Source of the DNA: an uncultured Bacilli bacterium
GTDB taxonomy: Bacteria; Bacillota_I; Bacilli_A; RF39; UBA660
Assembly (NCBI GenBank): GCA_947627915.1
Contig: CANQXT010000004.1
Coordinates: forward strand, 1 to 45,911
DNA: 45,911 bases
Direction: 5' to 3'
This document shows, one piece after another, positions 10,249-20,079 of this stretch. The notes below the pieces were generated by a model, which did not search any database, was not told the DNA's origin, and was given only the letters and a program-made list of their open reading frames with translations. A program made the position numbers and the translations under genes. The number at the start of each line of letters is the position of its first letter. Position 1 is the stretch's first letter.

Positions 10249-10264
10249 TATTTCCCGGGAAATA
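10249..10264. promoter_or_regulatory. Noc-binding-site-like palindrome (NBS), perfect
   Basis: TATTTCCCGGGAAATA. Confidence 0.85.
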
Positions 10265-10300
10265 TTATTTTTACATTTTCACAGTATTATGTAAACCAAT

Positions 10301-10316
10301 TATTTCCCGGAAAATA
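10301..10316. promoter_or_regulatory. NBS-like palindrome, one mismatch
   Basis: TATTTCCCGGAAAATA. Confidence 0.7.
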
Positions 10317-10357
10317 ATTTATTTATTTTATTTCAATTAATTTAGCTTTATAATCAA

Positions 10358-10373
10358 TGTTTCACGTGAAACA
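10358..10373. promoter_or_regulatory. parS site, perfect
   Basis: TGTTTCACGTGAAACA. Confidence 0.95.
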
Positions 10374-10551
10374 TTGATAAAAATAATTAATTAGTTGGTA
10401 GAAAATAATCTAATCTATATAACAATTTTATTTTTTTGCATTAAAGAAAACATTTTTTAATATTTTTGATTTAACTATTAAAAAATTTTAAAATGCAAAA
10501 ATTATTTTTTTATTTTAGTGTATCTACATTTATCATGTTACGTAAATTAAT

Positions 10552-10567
10552 TATTTCCTAGGAATAT
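10552..10567. promoter_or_regulatory. Degenerate NBS-like site
   Basis: TATTTCCTAGGAATAT in the same flanking context (ATGTTACGTAAATTAAT) as the other NBS copies. Confidence 0.4.
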
Positions 10568-10597
10568 TTTTTTGATTAACTATTTTAATATAATTAA

Positions 10598-10613
10598 TGT
10601 TTCACGTGAAACA
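10598..10613. promoter_or_regulatory. parS site, perfect
   Basis: TGTTTCACGTGAAACA. Confidence 0.95.
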
Positions 10614-10780
10614 TTTAGCATTTACACATTTAAAATTTAAAATTAATTTAAAAATTGTTAAATTAATTCATTATTTTTTTAAAATTAGTAATTATTTAAT
10701 AAAGATATTATAAATGATATAAACAACTAAAATAATAAAACTATGCATTTTATATTTTTAAAACACAATTTTTCAAATAA

Positions 10781-10796
10781 TGTTTCACGTGAAACA
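10781..10796. promoter_or_regulatory. parS site, perfect
   Basis: TGTTTCACGTGAAACA inside a 34-bp perfect palindrome (10772..10805). Confidence 0.95.
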
Positions 10797-10981
10797 TTAT
10801 TTGAATTAAAACATCAATTATTATAATATTTAATAGTAAAGTTAATTATTATTAAATTTATTTAAATCTATCAAATAAATAATTTATAAATCAATTTTAA
10901 TTCTTATCTTACTAAATAATAGATTTTGTTTATACAATAAGCAGTTTTATAGTTTAAAATTTTAAAATTATTTTATATTAA

Positions 10982-10997
10982 TGTTCCACGTGAAACA
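10982..10997. promoter_or_regulatory. parS site, one mismatch
   Basis: TGTTCCACGTGAAACA inside a ~40-bp palindrome with one mismatched pair. Confidence 0.85.
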
Positions 10998-11042
10998 TTA
11001 ATATAAAATTAAATATAAATATTCATAAATAAGTTTAAATAT

Positions 11043-11077
11043 AAAAAAACAACATTTCATATGAAATATTGTTTTTA
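11043..11077. terminator. AT-rich hairpin, candidate gyrA terminator
   Basis: AAAACAACATTTCATATGAAATATTGTTTT; T-run on both strands. Confidence 0.45.
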
Positions 11078-11103
11078 CATTTTTATATATTATGTAAACC
11101 AAT

Positions 11104-11119
11104 TATTTCCCGGGAAATA
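11104..11119. promoter_or_regulatory. NBS palindrome, perfect
   Basis: TATTTCCCGGGAAATA. Confidence 0.85.
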
Positions 11120-11142
11120 ATTTAATTATTATGTCAACCAAA

Positions 11143-11158
11143 TATTTCCCGGGAAATA
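11143..11158. promoter_or_regulatory. NBS palindrome, perfect
   Basis: TATTTCCCGGGAAATA, a few bp from the gyrA stop codon. Confidence 0.85.
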
Positions 11159-11161
11159 TTT

Positions 11162-13723
11162 TTATTGATTATCTTCGTTTTGAATGTCATTAATTTCTTC
11201 AACTTTATCAACAATACTTACTGTAGCAACAGTTTGATTTTCTCTTAATGAAATCAATCTTAAACCTTGTGTTACACGACCTAAAATAGATATTTGTTCA
11301 ACTGGTAATTTAATAGTTATACCCGCATTAGTCATAATAACAACATCTTTATTATCTTCAACTATTTTAGAAGCAACTAAAGTACCATTCTTTTCTGTAA
11401 TATTTAGTGCTAAAACACCTTTACTTCCTCTTTTTGTTTGACGAAAATCAGCAACTTTTGTTCGTTTTCCGTATCCTTTCTCTGTAACTAATAATAACAT
11501 TGAATCTTCTTCAGTAACTTCACAGCAAATACAATCATTTTCCCCTAAGTTAATACCTCTAACACCGGATGCTGTACGTCCCATTACTCTAACTTCGGAT
11601 TCATCAAATTTTACCATTCTACCATTGTTGCTTCCTAATAATATCATATTATTACCTGAAGTTTTCTTAACAGCAATTAACTCATCATTATTTTTTAAGT
11701 TAATACATATCTTACCTGAGTTTCTAATATTATCAAATTCTTTTATATCAGTACGTTTAACAATACCTTTTTTAGTTGCAAATAATAGATATTTAGCTTC
11801 ATCTTCCTTAGTTACCTTAATTATAGTATTAATTTTTTCTCCTTTTTCAATTTGTAATAAATTAATTGCTGGTAAACCTTTAGATTGTCTACTAAATTCT
11901 GGTATTTCATAACCTTTTAAACGATATACTTTTCCTTTATTAGTAAAGAACATAATATAATCGTGAGTTGAAATATTAATTAAATGAGTTACAAAATCTT
12001 CATCCGTAGTCGTTAATCCTTTTATTCCAACTCCACCACGATTTTGAACTTTAAATGTATCATTCTTCGTTCTCTTAATATATCCTTTATCAGTCATAAT
12101 AATCATAGAATCTTCTTCAGGAATTAATGATTCATCTTCTATATAATCAATAGCAGTCATATCAATAGTTGTTCTTCTTTCATCTCCATATTTATCTTTA
12201 ATTTCTAATAATTCTTTTCTAATTATTTCTAACACTTTTTGTTCAGATGCCAATATTGCTTTTAATTCTTCTATTTCTTTCAATAAGGCATTTAACTCTT
12301 CTTCTATCTTATCTCTTTCTAGACCAGTTAAACGACGTAATTTTAATTCTAATATAGCATCAGCTTGGACTTCAGATAAACTAAAGCGACTAATTAATTT
12401 AGCTTTTGCATCAATATCGTCATCTGCAGTTTTAATAATATTAACAACTTCATCAATATTATCTTGAGCTATCTTATAACCTTCTAAAATATGTACTCTT
12501 TTTTCATCTTTTGCTAAGTCAAAACGAGTTCTTCTAATTATGACTTCTTTTTGATGATCTATATACTTAGAAATTATATCTTTTAAGCCAAGTGTTTTTG
12601 GAGTACCATTATCAAGCATTAAAAATATTATACCATAATTAACTTGGAAAGATGTATGTTTATATAAATTATTTAAAATTATTTGAGGATTAGCATCTCT
12701 TTTTAATGTAATAGTTATTTTTACTCCATCTTTTAAATCAGTATGATAATCTGTTATACCATCAATGATTTTGTCTCTTACTAATTCAGCAACTTTTTCT
12801 TTTAATTCTTGGGTATTAACACCATATGGAACTTCAGTTATAGTAATTATATTATGATTATTATGTTCTTCAATAGTTGCTCTACTTCTAATTGTAATTG
12901 AACCACGACCAGTTTCATATGCTTTTTTTATTCCCGAATTACCTAAAATAATACCACCAGTTGGAAAATCAGGTCCTTTTATATATTGCATAAGTCCTAA
13001 TGTATCAATTTCTGGATTATCAATATAAGCAACACATCCATCAATAACCTCACCTAAATTATGAGGTGGAATATTTGTTGCCATACCAACAGCAATTCCC
13101 ATTGAACCATTTACTAAAATATTTGGAAATCTTGATGGTAATACTTTAGGTTCTTCCAACGTTTCATCATAATTAGGAGTCATATCAACAGTATCTTTGT
13201 TGATATCTTTCAATAACTCTAAGGAAATTTTGGCAAGTCTTGCTTCAGTATAACGATAAGCTGCAGCTCCATCTCCTTCGATATTACCAAAGTTTCCGTG
13301 ACCATCAATAAGCATATATCTTTGATTGAAACTTTGAGCTAATCTAACCATTGCTTCATAAATAGATGAATCACCATGTGGATGATAATGTCCCATAACG
13401 TTACCAACTGTTGTAGCTGATTTTCTATGAGGTTTATCAGGGGTATTACCTTCTTCATACATAGACCATAAAATTCTACGATGAACTGGTTTTAATCCAT
13501 CTCTTAAGTCTGGAATAGCTCTTGAAGTAATTACACTCATTGAATAATCTAGAAAAGAATCTTTTACTTCATCAACAATATTATTTTCTTTGTGTGAATC
13601 TCTTTCGTGAAATTCACCACCATAATTATTTTCTGATTGTTCTTCTAATTCATTTTCTATATTATCAGATTCATTATTAGGACTATCATCATTAATTGTT
13701 TTATTTATTTCTTCATTATCCAT
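11162..13723 (-). CDS. gyrA: DNA gyrase subunit A
   Basis: YSMSVITSRAIPDLRDGLKPVHRRILW...; directly downstream of gyrB. Confidence 0.98.
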   Translation of the reverse strand: MDNEEINKTINDDSPNNESDNIENELEEQSENNYGGEFHERDSHKENNIVDEVKDSFLDYSMSVITSRAIPDLRDGLKPVHRRILWSMYEEGNTPDKPHRKSATTVGNVMGHYHPHGDSSIYEAMVRLAQSFNQRYMLIDGHGNFGNIEGDGAAAYRYTEARLAKISLELLKDINKDTVDMTPNYDETLEEPKVLPSRFPNILVNGSMGIAVGMATNIPPHNLGEVIDGCVAYIDNPEIDTLGLMQYIKGPDFPTGGIILGNSGIKKAYETGRGSITIRSRATIEEHNNHNIITITEVPYGVNTQELKEKVAELVRDKIIDGITDYHTDLKDGVKITITLKRDANPQIILNNLYKHTSFQVNYGIIFLMLDNGTPKTLGLKDIISKYIDHQKEVIIRRTRFDLAKDEKRVHILEGYKIAQDNIDEVVNIIKTADDDIDAKAKLISRFSLSEVQADAILELKLRRLTGLERDKIEEELNALLKEIEELKAILASEQKVLEIIRKELLEIKDKYGDERRTTIDMTAIDYIEDESLIPEEDSMIIMTDKGYIKRTKNDTFKVQNRGGVGIKGLTTTDEDFVTHLINISTHDYIMFFTNKGKVYRLKGYEIPEFSRQSKGLPAINLLQIEKGEKINTIIKVTKEDEAKYLLFATKKGIVKRTDIKEFDNIRNSGKICINLKNNDELIAVKKTSGNNMILLGSNNGRMVKFDESEVRVMGRTASGVRGINLGENDCICCEVTEEDSMLLLVTEKGYGKRTKVADFRQTKRGSKGVLALNITEKNGTLVASKIVEDNKDVVIMTNAGITIKLPVEQISILGRVTQGLRLISLRENQTVATVSIVDKVEEINDIQNEDNQ

Positions 13724-13733
13724 TATAAACCTC

Positions 13734-15671
13734 CTAAATATCTAAGTTTTTAACCTTAATAGCATTTTCTTCAATAAATGCTCTTCTTGGTTCTACCTCA
13801 TCACCCATTAATTTTTCAAATATAGCATCAGCTGCAATACAATCACCAACGGTTATTTTTCTTAATGTCCGCTTATTAATATCCATTGTTGTTTCATTTA
13901 ATTCTTCAGCATCCATTTCTCCTAAACCTTTCATACGGGCAATTTCTGCTCTATTTCTAACATTTTCAGGTAAAGATGCTAAATATTCTTCTTTTTCTTG
14001 TTCGTCTAAAACATATTTTCTTGTTTTTCCATGCATTATTCTAAATAATGGAGGTTGAGCAGCATAAACATGGCCAGCTTCCACAATAGGTTTAAAAAAT
14101 CTATAAAATAATGTTAATAATAAAACTCTAATATGAGCACCATCGACATCGGCATCTGTCATTATAATGATTTTATCGTATCTTAATTTAGATAAATCAA
14201 AATATTCGCCAATTCCTGTACCAAATGCTGTAATTATTGTTTTAATTTCTTCATTACCTAAAGCTTTGTCTAAACGTGCTTTTTCAACATTTAAAATTTT
14301 ACCTCTTAAAGGAAGAATAGCTTGTGTCATTGAATCTCTTCCTTCTTTAGCAGAACCACCAGCTGAATCTCCTTCGACTATAAATATTTCAGAAACAGTA
14401 GGATCTTTACTTTTACAATCTGATAATTTACCAAAGAAATTAGTTGTTGCTAAATCACTTTTTCGAGTAGCTTCTCTCGCCTTTTTTGCAGCCATTCTTG
14501 CATCTCTTGCTAATACTGCTTTACCAATAATAATCTTAGCATAATCAGGATTTTCAAGTAAAAATTGTTCAAATCCTTCTGAAAAAACACTATCAGCTAA
14601 ATTTTTAACTTCCGAATTACCTAATCTTCCTTTGGTTTGGCCTTCAAATTGGGGATTTGGATGTTTACAAGAAATAATCATTGTTAATCCTTCTTTAACA
14701 TCATCCTCTTTTAAGTTTTCATCTTTTTCTTTTAATATATTATTTTTTCGAGCATAATTATTAATTACTCTTAATAATGCTCTTTTAACACCATCTTCAT
14801 GAGTACCACCATCGTGAGTATTAATATTATTAACAAAAGAATAAATATTTTCATTATATCCAGTGTTGTATTGCATTGCAACTTCAAAAATAATACCATC
14901 TTTTTCACCATTTAAATGAATTATTTCATCATGAAGTACTGTTTTACCTTGGTTTATAAACTTAACATACTCAGATATACCACCTTCATAAAGGAAAGTT
15001 TCACCAGTTGTATCTTCCATATCCCGATCATCTCTAATAGTAAGTGATAATCCTTTATTTAAAAATGCTAATTCTCTAATTCTTACTTTTAAAGTTTCAT
15101 AATCATAAATATCGGTATCGAATATTTCTGGATCTGGTTTAAATGTTACAGTTGTACCTGTTCTATTTTCTTCACAAGTACCAATTTCTGTTAACTTTTG
15201 AACAGTTTTTCCACCATTTGCAAATTTAGTTTCATATATTTTAGAATTTTTATAAACTGTTACAGTTACCCATTTGGATAAAGCATTAACAACGGAAGCA
15301 CCAACTCCGTGAAGTCCACCACTTACTTTGTAGCCACCTCCACCAAATTTTCCTCCAGCATGTAAAACAGTATATACAGTCTCTACTGTTGATACCCCTG
15401 TTTTTGGATGAATACCAACGGGAATACCACGACCATTATCTCTAACTGTTATTGAATTATCTTTATTTATAATAACTTCTATATGATTACAAAAACCTGC
15501 TAAAGCTTCATCTATCGCATTATCTACGATTTCCCAAACTAAATGATGAAGACCTTTAACATCAGTTGTACCAATATACATCCCTGGTCTTTTTCTTACT
15601 GCTTCTAATCCTTCTAAGACTTGAATATCATCTTCATTATAATGTAAATTTTTATCATCCATTTCCCTCAC
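13734..15671 (-). CDS. gyrB: DNA gyrase subunit B (start may be internal Met, MDDKNLHY)
   Basis: [16 protein letters not shown]...[16 protein letters not shown]...[12 protein letters not shown]. Confidence 0.98.
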   Translation of the reverse strand: MREMDDKNLHYNEDDIQVLEGLEAVRKRPGMYIGTTDVKGLHHLVWEIVDNAIDEALAGFCNHIEVIINKDNSITVRDNGRGIPVGIHPKTGVSTVETVYTVLHAGGKFGGGGYKVSGGLHGVGASVVNALSKWVTVTVYKNSKIYETKFANGGKTVQKLTEIGTCEENRTGTTVTFKPDPEIFDTDIYDYETLKVRIRELAFLNKGLSLTIRDDRDMEDTTGETFLYEGGISEYVKFINQGKTVLHDEIIHLNGEKDGIIFEVAMQYNTGYNENIYSFVNNINTHDGGTHEDGVKRALLRVINNYARKNNILKEKDENLKEDDVKEGLTMIISCKHPNPQFEGQTKGRLGNSEVKNLADSVFSEGFEQFLLENPDYAKIIIGKAVLARDARMAAKKAREATRKSDLATTNFFGKLSDCKSKDPTVSEIFIVEGDSAGGSAKEGRDSMTQAILPLRGKILNVEKARLDKALGNEEIKTIITAFGTGIGEYFDLSKLRYDKIIIMTDADVDGAHIRVLLLTLFYRFFKPIVEAGHVYAAQPPLFRIMHGKTRKYVLDEQEKEEYLASLPENVRNRAEIARMKGLGEMDAEELNETTMDINKRTLRKITVGDCIAADAIFEKLMGDEVEPRRAFIEENAIKVKNLDI

Positions 15672-15686
15672 CCTTTCTTTGATGAA

Positions 15687-16781
15687 CTATAACTTAATTT
15701 CTTTAACATTATCACAATCTTCTATATTAAAAATACTTGCTTTATTTAATAATTTATCATCTATTTTATTTAAATCAGTTGTGGTTATAAATGTTTGAAT
15801 ATTATCTGATAATAATTTTAAAATATTTTTTATTTTTAAATTATCTAAAGCACTAAATAAATCATCTAATATTAAAATAGGATAATTACCTTTTTCTTTA
15901 TATATTAATTCAATTAATGCTAGCTTAAAGGCAAATATAGCATTTTTCTTTTGTCCATTACTACCAATAATAGCTATATCTTTTTTATCTAATAAAAAGA
16001 TTATATCATCATGATGAATACCATACATTGTTTTACCAATAGCCATTTCTTTTTGATAATTCTTTTTATAATTATTAAATATATCATCAGGATCTTTATT
16101 ATAATCAGAGTTATATTTTATAAATAAATCGCCAAATTCAAATATACTTTGATATTTTTTATTTATATATTCATTTATATTATCAATAAAATTTTTTCGA
16201 TATTCATATATTTTTTTACCATATTCAATTAATTTTTTAGTTAATATATCTAAATAATCATAACTTCTATTACCATTAATAAACATTTCTCTTAAATAAA
16301 AATTTCTTTGTTTTAATATTTTATTATAATTATTTAAGAATAATAAATATTCTTTTTTTATACCACATATTTCTATATTTAATAATTTTCTTCTACTAGA
16401 TGGACTTTCTTGAAAAATTATTTGTTCATCTGGTTGTAATAAAACGACATTAATATTAGAAATATACTCACTTAATTTAGATATTATATTATTATCTATT
16501 TTTACTTTTTTACCTTCTTTATTAATTATAACTTCATATTTATTTGTTGTATTGGTTTCTACCTCTCCTTCTATTTTGGTACTAACTTCTCCATTTTTTA
16601 TTAAATTACAATCATTATTATTGCGAAAAGATCTTGTTATTGATAAAACATATATTGCTTCAACTAAATTTGTTTTTCCTACCCCATTATTTCCATAAAT
16701 AATATTTAAAGTATCATTAAAATTTAGATTTAATTTTGTATAGTTGCGAAAATTAATAAGTTTAATATTGTTCAATTTCAT
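15687..16781 (-). CDS. recF: DNA replication and repair protein RecF
   Basis: LINFRNYTKLNLNFNDTLNIIYGNNGVGKTNLVEAIYVLS; Walker B LILDDLFSALD. Confidence 0.95.
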   Translation of the reverse strand: MKLNNIKLINFRNYTKLNLNFNDTLNIIYGNNGVGKTNLVEAIYVLSITRSFRNNNDCNLIKNGEVSTKIEGEVETNTTNKYEVIINKEGKKVKIDNNIISKLSEYISNINVVLLQPDEQIIFQESPSSRRKLLNIEICGIKKEYLLFLNNYNKILKQRNFYLREMFINGNRSYDYLDILTKKLIEYGKKIYEYRKNFIDNINEYINKKYQSIFEFGDLFIKYNSDYNKDPDDIFNNYKKNYQKEMAIGKTMYGIHHDDIIFLLDKKDIAIIGSNGQKKNAIFAFKLALIELIYKEKGNYPILILDDLFSALDNLKIKNILKLLSDNIQTFITTTDLNKIDDKLLNKASIFNIEDCDNVKEIKL

Positions 16782-16871
16782 AATTAAGCCTTCTTTTAAT
16801 CATATTTTAATAAAAAGGATATTTGTGTACTCCTATACCTAAATATAATTATAACATAAATACACTATTTT

Positions 16872-17315
16872 TTAAAGAAATTTTACATTATTTTTAATAT
16901 TTAATTTATTTATTAATTTTAAATAATTTAATAAACTTTTTTCAAAACTATATTTAGAAATATCAACATAAAATTCATTATTTAGACAAGTTATTTTTAA
17001 CTTATCATTAACAACTTCATAATTTAATATTTTATTACCTACTAATAATAAACATTCTTTGCATCTTAAATTATGAATTGGAATTAAAATAATATTTTTA
17101 TCAATAATAATAGGAACTTTATATTTTATATTTAATAATTTTTTAGCAAATTTTTTTCTTCCTTCTAAATTACTTCCATATAATAAACATATATTTTCTA
17201 ATAGATTATTAATTTTTTTGTTGAAAACTACCATCTTTTCAACATCATAAATATATATTTTATTATTTTTCTTTAATAATGCTACTGTACTACTATTAAT
17301 TATACAATTATCCAT
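16872..17315 (-). CDS. ComK-like competence transcription factor family protein
   Basis: LLYGSNLEGRKKFAKKLL..KYKVPIIIDKNIILIPIHNLRCKECLLL matches the ComK pattern GSSxxGRK...KPPIxxD...FPTxSxxxxxCxWI; located between dnaN and recF. Confidence 0.7.
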   Translation of the reverse strand: MDNCIINSSTVALLKKNNKIYIYDVEKMVVFNKKINNLLENICLLYGSNLEGRKKFAKKLLNIKYKVPIIIDKNIILIPIHNLRCKECLLLVGNKILNYEVVNDKLKITCLNNEFYVDISKYSFEKSLLNYLKLINKLNIKNNVKFL

Positions 17316-17384
17316 ATTTCCTCCTGAAATTGGTTAATATTATATTCTATTAATAGCTAATATTTTGTCGAAAAAAGAAAGTTA

Positions 17385-17413
17385 TTAAAAAAAGTTAGCA
17401 TTTTACTAACTTT
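17385..17413 (-). terminator. Intrinsic terminator overlapping dnaN stop
   Basis: Minus-strand AAAGTTAG-TAAAATG-CTAACTTT + T-run. Confidence 0.65.
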
Positions 17414-18531
17414 TAATAAGTTTTTACTGGTAATATTAGTTCAATTAATGATTCATCTTTAACTGATTTTATTAATATTGGTTTATCATCACTATTTATA
17501 AGTAATAATATACTATCATCTTTAATTACTTTTAATGCCTCTAACATATAACGAGAACTAAAAGCAATTTCTAATTTTTCTTTATTACTACAATCGATTG
17601 ATAATTTTTCTTCGGTTTTACCTATTTCACTAGAAGAAGATGACATTATCATTACTTTATTATCGATTAAAACTCGAACTATATTTTTATCTTTGTTAAC
17701 TGCAAGTAATGAAGCTCTATCAACTGCATCATTAAATGCTTTTAAATCTAAATTAATCATATAGGCAAATTCATTAGGAATAAAGTTACTTGTATCAGGA
17801 TAAGTTCCACTTAATAAATTAGTTTGAAATTCAATATTTTTATATTTAAATAATATTTTATTATTAAAGATATGCATTACAACATCTTCATCAGAATCAA
17901 TTATTTTTTCAAGTTCTGTAATACTTTTACCAGGAATTACAATATTAATAGCAGTATTAACAACATTATCTAGTTTTATATTTTTCTTAGCTAAACGATA
18001 TGAATCAGTAGCAATACATTCTAATAAATCACCATTTATTTTTAAATTTATTCCTGTTAATAAGGGTCTTACTTCTTGGGTAGATACAGCATAACTAGTT
18101 TCATTAATTATATTCTTTAAAACATCTGCTTTAATAATTATTGGTTCTTTACTTTCTTCTAAAGTTAAATTTGGATAATCATTTATATCATAACAATTTA
18201 AACTATATTCATTATTATCAGTATATATTTTTAATTTACTTGTTTCTTCAGCTTCAAATGTTATTATATCAGATGGCATTTTTCTTACTATATCTAATAT
18301 ATATTTACTTTGAATTATTAAACATCCTTTATTTTCAATTTTTTTAATTTCTTTTTCTGGAATACTTACTCTAATAGTTAATTCTGAATCACTAGCAAGT
18401 AAACTTAATCCTTCATCATTTAAATCAATCTTAATTCCATTTAATATTGGAATTGTTGTTCTTGTTCCTATTGCTCTACATACGTTAGTTAGAGCTTCTA
18501 ATAAAATATTTTTATCAATAACAAATTTCAT
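17413..18531 (-). CDS. dnaN: DNA polymerase III beta sliding clamp
   Basis: MKFVIDKNILLEALTNVCRAIGTRTTIPILNGIKI...; next to dnaA. Confidence 0.97.
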   Translation of the reverse strand: MKFVIDKNILLEALTNVCRAIGTRTTIPILNGIKIDLNDEGLSLLASDSELTIRVSIPEKEIKKIENKGCLIIQSKYILDIVRKMPSDIITFEAEETSKLKIYTDNNEYSLNCYDINDYPNLTLEESKEPIIIKADVLKNIINETSYAVSTQEVRPLLTGINLKINGDLLECIATDSYRLAKKNIKLDNVVNTAINIVIPGKSITELEKIIDSDEDVVMHIFNNKILFKYKNIEFQTNLLSGTYPDTSNFIPNEFAYMINLDLKAFNDAVDRASLLAVNKDKNIVRVLIDNKVMIMSSSSSEIGKTEEKLSIDCSNKEKLEIAFSSRYMLEALKVIKDDSILLLINSDDKPILIKSVKDESLIELILPVKTY

Positions 18532-18540
18532 TTTCTTCCT

Positions 18541-18654
18541 TCTTTCTTTTTTATATTATTTATTATTATTATAGTGTTAAAAATGTTAATAACTATCTTT
18601 TTCCTTTATTTTTAATAGAAATTAGTGTTAAAAACTATTAAGTTATCAACATTG
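18541..18654. other. Candidate oriC sub-region (dnaA-dnaN intergenic) with DnaA-box-like motifs
   Basis: TTATCAACA at 18643..18651; TGTTAATAA at 18584..18592; AT-rich. Confidence 0.5.
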
Positions 18655-20013
18655 TTATAACTTTGATTTAATTTCTTTTAGCATATCATTTAATGTAACA
18701 TTAGTAATTAATTCACTTTTAATTTTTTCACAACTAGCTACAACTGTTGAATGATCTCGTCCACCAAATTCTTGACCAATCTTTAAGAGATTTTCTTCTG
18801 TTTCAATTCGGCATAAGTACATAGCAATATGTCGAGGTCTTGCTATATTATAACTTCTCTTTTTACTCTTTAAATCCTCTACTGTAATCTTGAAAAAATC
18901 TGCAACTACTTTTTGAATATGCGATATTGTATTTTCTTGATAAATATTAGTATTTACATAATCTTTTATAGCTTCAATAGTAAAATCTAAATTAATTACT
19001 TGTGGTCGCATCATTGCTGTATATGCAAGTAATCTATTAATAGTACCAATTATATGTCTTACATCATTAGGACAAGCATTAGCAATGTATTCTATAACAT
19101 CTTTATTAACTTTATCTTTTATACTTGAATTCTTTAAATGTTGTTTGATTATTTCACATCTAAGTTCAAAGTCAGGTGGATAAATATCAACCGGTAATCC
19201 CCAAGTAAATCGACTTCTAAGTCTATCTTCTATTTTCTTTAAATCATCGGGACTACGATCACTCGATATTATTATTTGTTTATTTGCTTTATATAAAGCT
19301 TCAAAAGTATGAAAGAATTCCTGTTGAGTGCCTTCATTACCTACTAAGAACTGAATATCATCAACGATTAAAACATCAACATTACGATATTTATTCTTAA
19401 AGTTATTAGCATATTCTAAAGTTTCTTTTCCTTTTTCTTTTTTAGATATTTCAACATATTCATCTCGAAAATCATTACTAGTAGTATATAATACTTTTTT
19501 ATTAGAATTTTCGTGAATATAATTTCCTATTGCATACATAAGATGTGTTTTTCCAATTCCACTTCGACCATATATAAATAATGGATTATTTATTGTACTA
19601 GGAGATTGGGCAACATTCATTGCTGAAACAAATGCTAGTCTATTAGATTCTCCAACTATATAATTGTCAAAATTCATTGATGGATCTAGGTTTGTTTCCC
19701 ATTCCGTTGGATTACTAGTATTCTCTTCATTATTATTAATATTTAAAATACTTTTTTCTTCTTCTAATTCATCTTCTGTTAAGAATTTAAATTTATACAT
19801 TTTACCAGTTAGAGATGTTGTTACATCTTCAATTATATCCATATATTGTTGTCTTAACATTGTTTTATGAGTTTGAAGAGGTACTTTAATGACAATTTCA
19901 TCATCATTCATTTCAATCAATTTTAAATCATTAAACCAAATTGAATAAGATCCAGAACTGACTTCTTCTGAAATTTGATGCAAAAATTGTTTAAAAAATT
20001 CGTGTGCTTCCAT
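18655..20013 (-). CDS. dnaA: Chromosomal replication initiator protein DnaA
   Basis: NPLFIYGRSGIGKTHLMYAIGNYI...VDDIQFLVG...GGRDHSTVVASCEKI. Confidence 0.98.
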   Translation of the reverse strand: MEAHEFFKQFLHQISEEVSSGSYSIWFNDLKLIEMNDDEIVIKVPLQTHKTMLRQQYMDIIEDVTTSLTGKMYKFKFLTEDELEEEKSILNINNNEENTSNPTEWETNLDPSMNFDNYIVGESNRLAFVSAMNVAQSPSTINNPLFIYGRSGIGKTHLMYAIGNYIHENSNKKVLYTTSNDFRDEYVEISKKEKGKETLEYANNFKNKYRNVDVLIVDDIQFLVGNEGTQQEFFHTFEALYKANKQIIISSDRSPDDLKKIEDRLRSRFTWGLPVDIYPPDFELRCEIIKQHLKNSSIKDKVNKDVIEYIANACPNDVRHIIGTINRLLAYTAMMRPQVINLDFTIEAIKDYVNTNIYQENTISHIQKVVADFFKITVEDLKSKKRSYNIARPRHIAMYLCRIETEENLLKIGQEFGGRDHSTVVASCEKIKSELITNVTLNDMLKEIKSKL

Positions 20014-20079
20014 ACCTCACCCCACTCTAAATCTATATCCAATTTCATTTTAACTTAAATACTTTTTTATTACAAGAAA

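Noticed and set aside
10218-11161. CRISPR array interpretation of the repeated palindromes
   Set aside because: Repeats are irregularly spaced, of two distinct types matching parS and NBS, and there are no uniform spacers or cas genes.
11625-14544. Plus-strand ORFs 11625..11912 and 14167..14544
   Set aside because: Antisense to gyrA/gyrB conserved regions; shadow ORFs.
18141-19870. Plus-strand ORFs 18141..18347 and 19664..19870
   Set aside because: Antisense to dnaN/dnaA, low complexity, no RBS.
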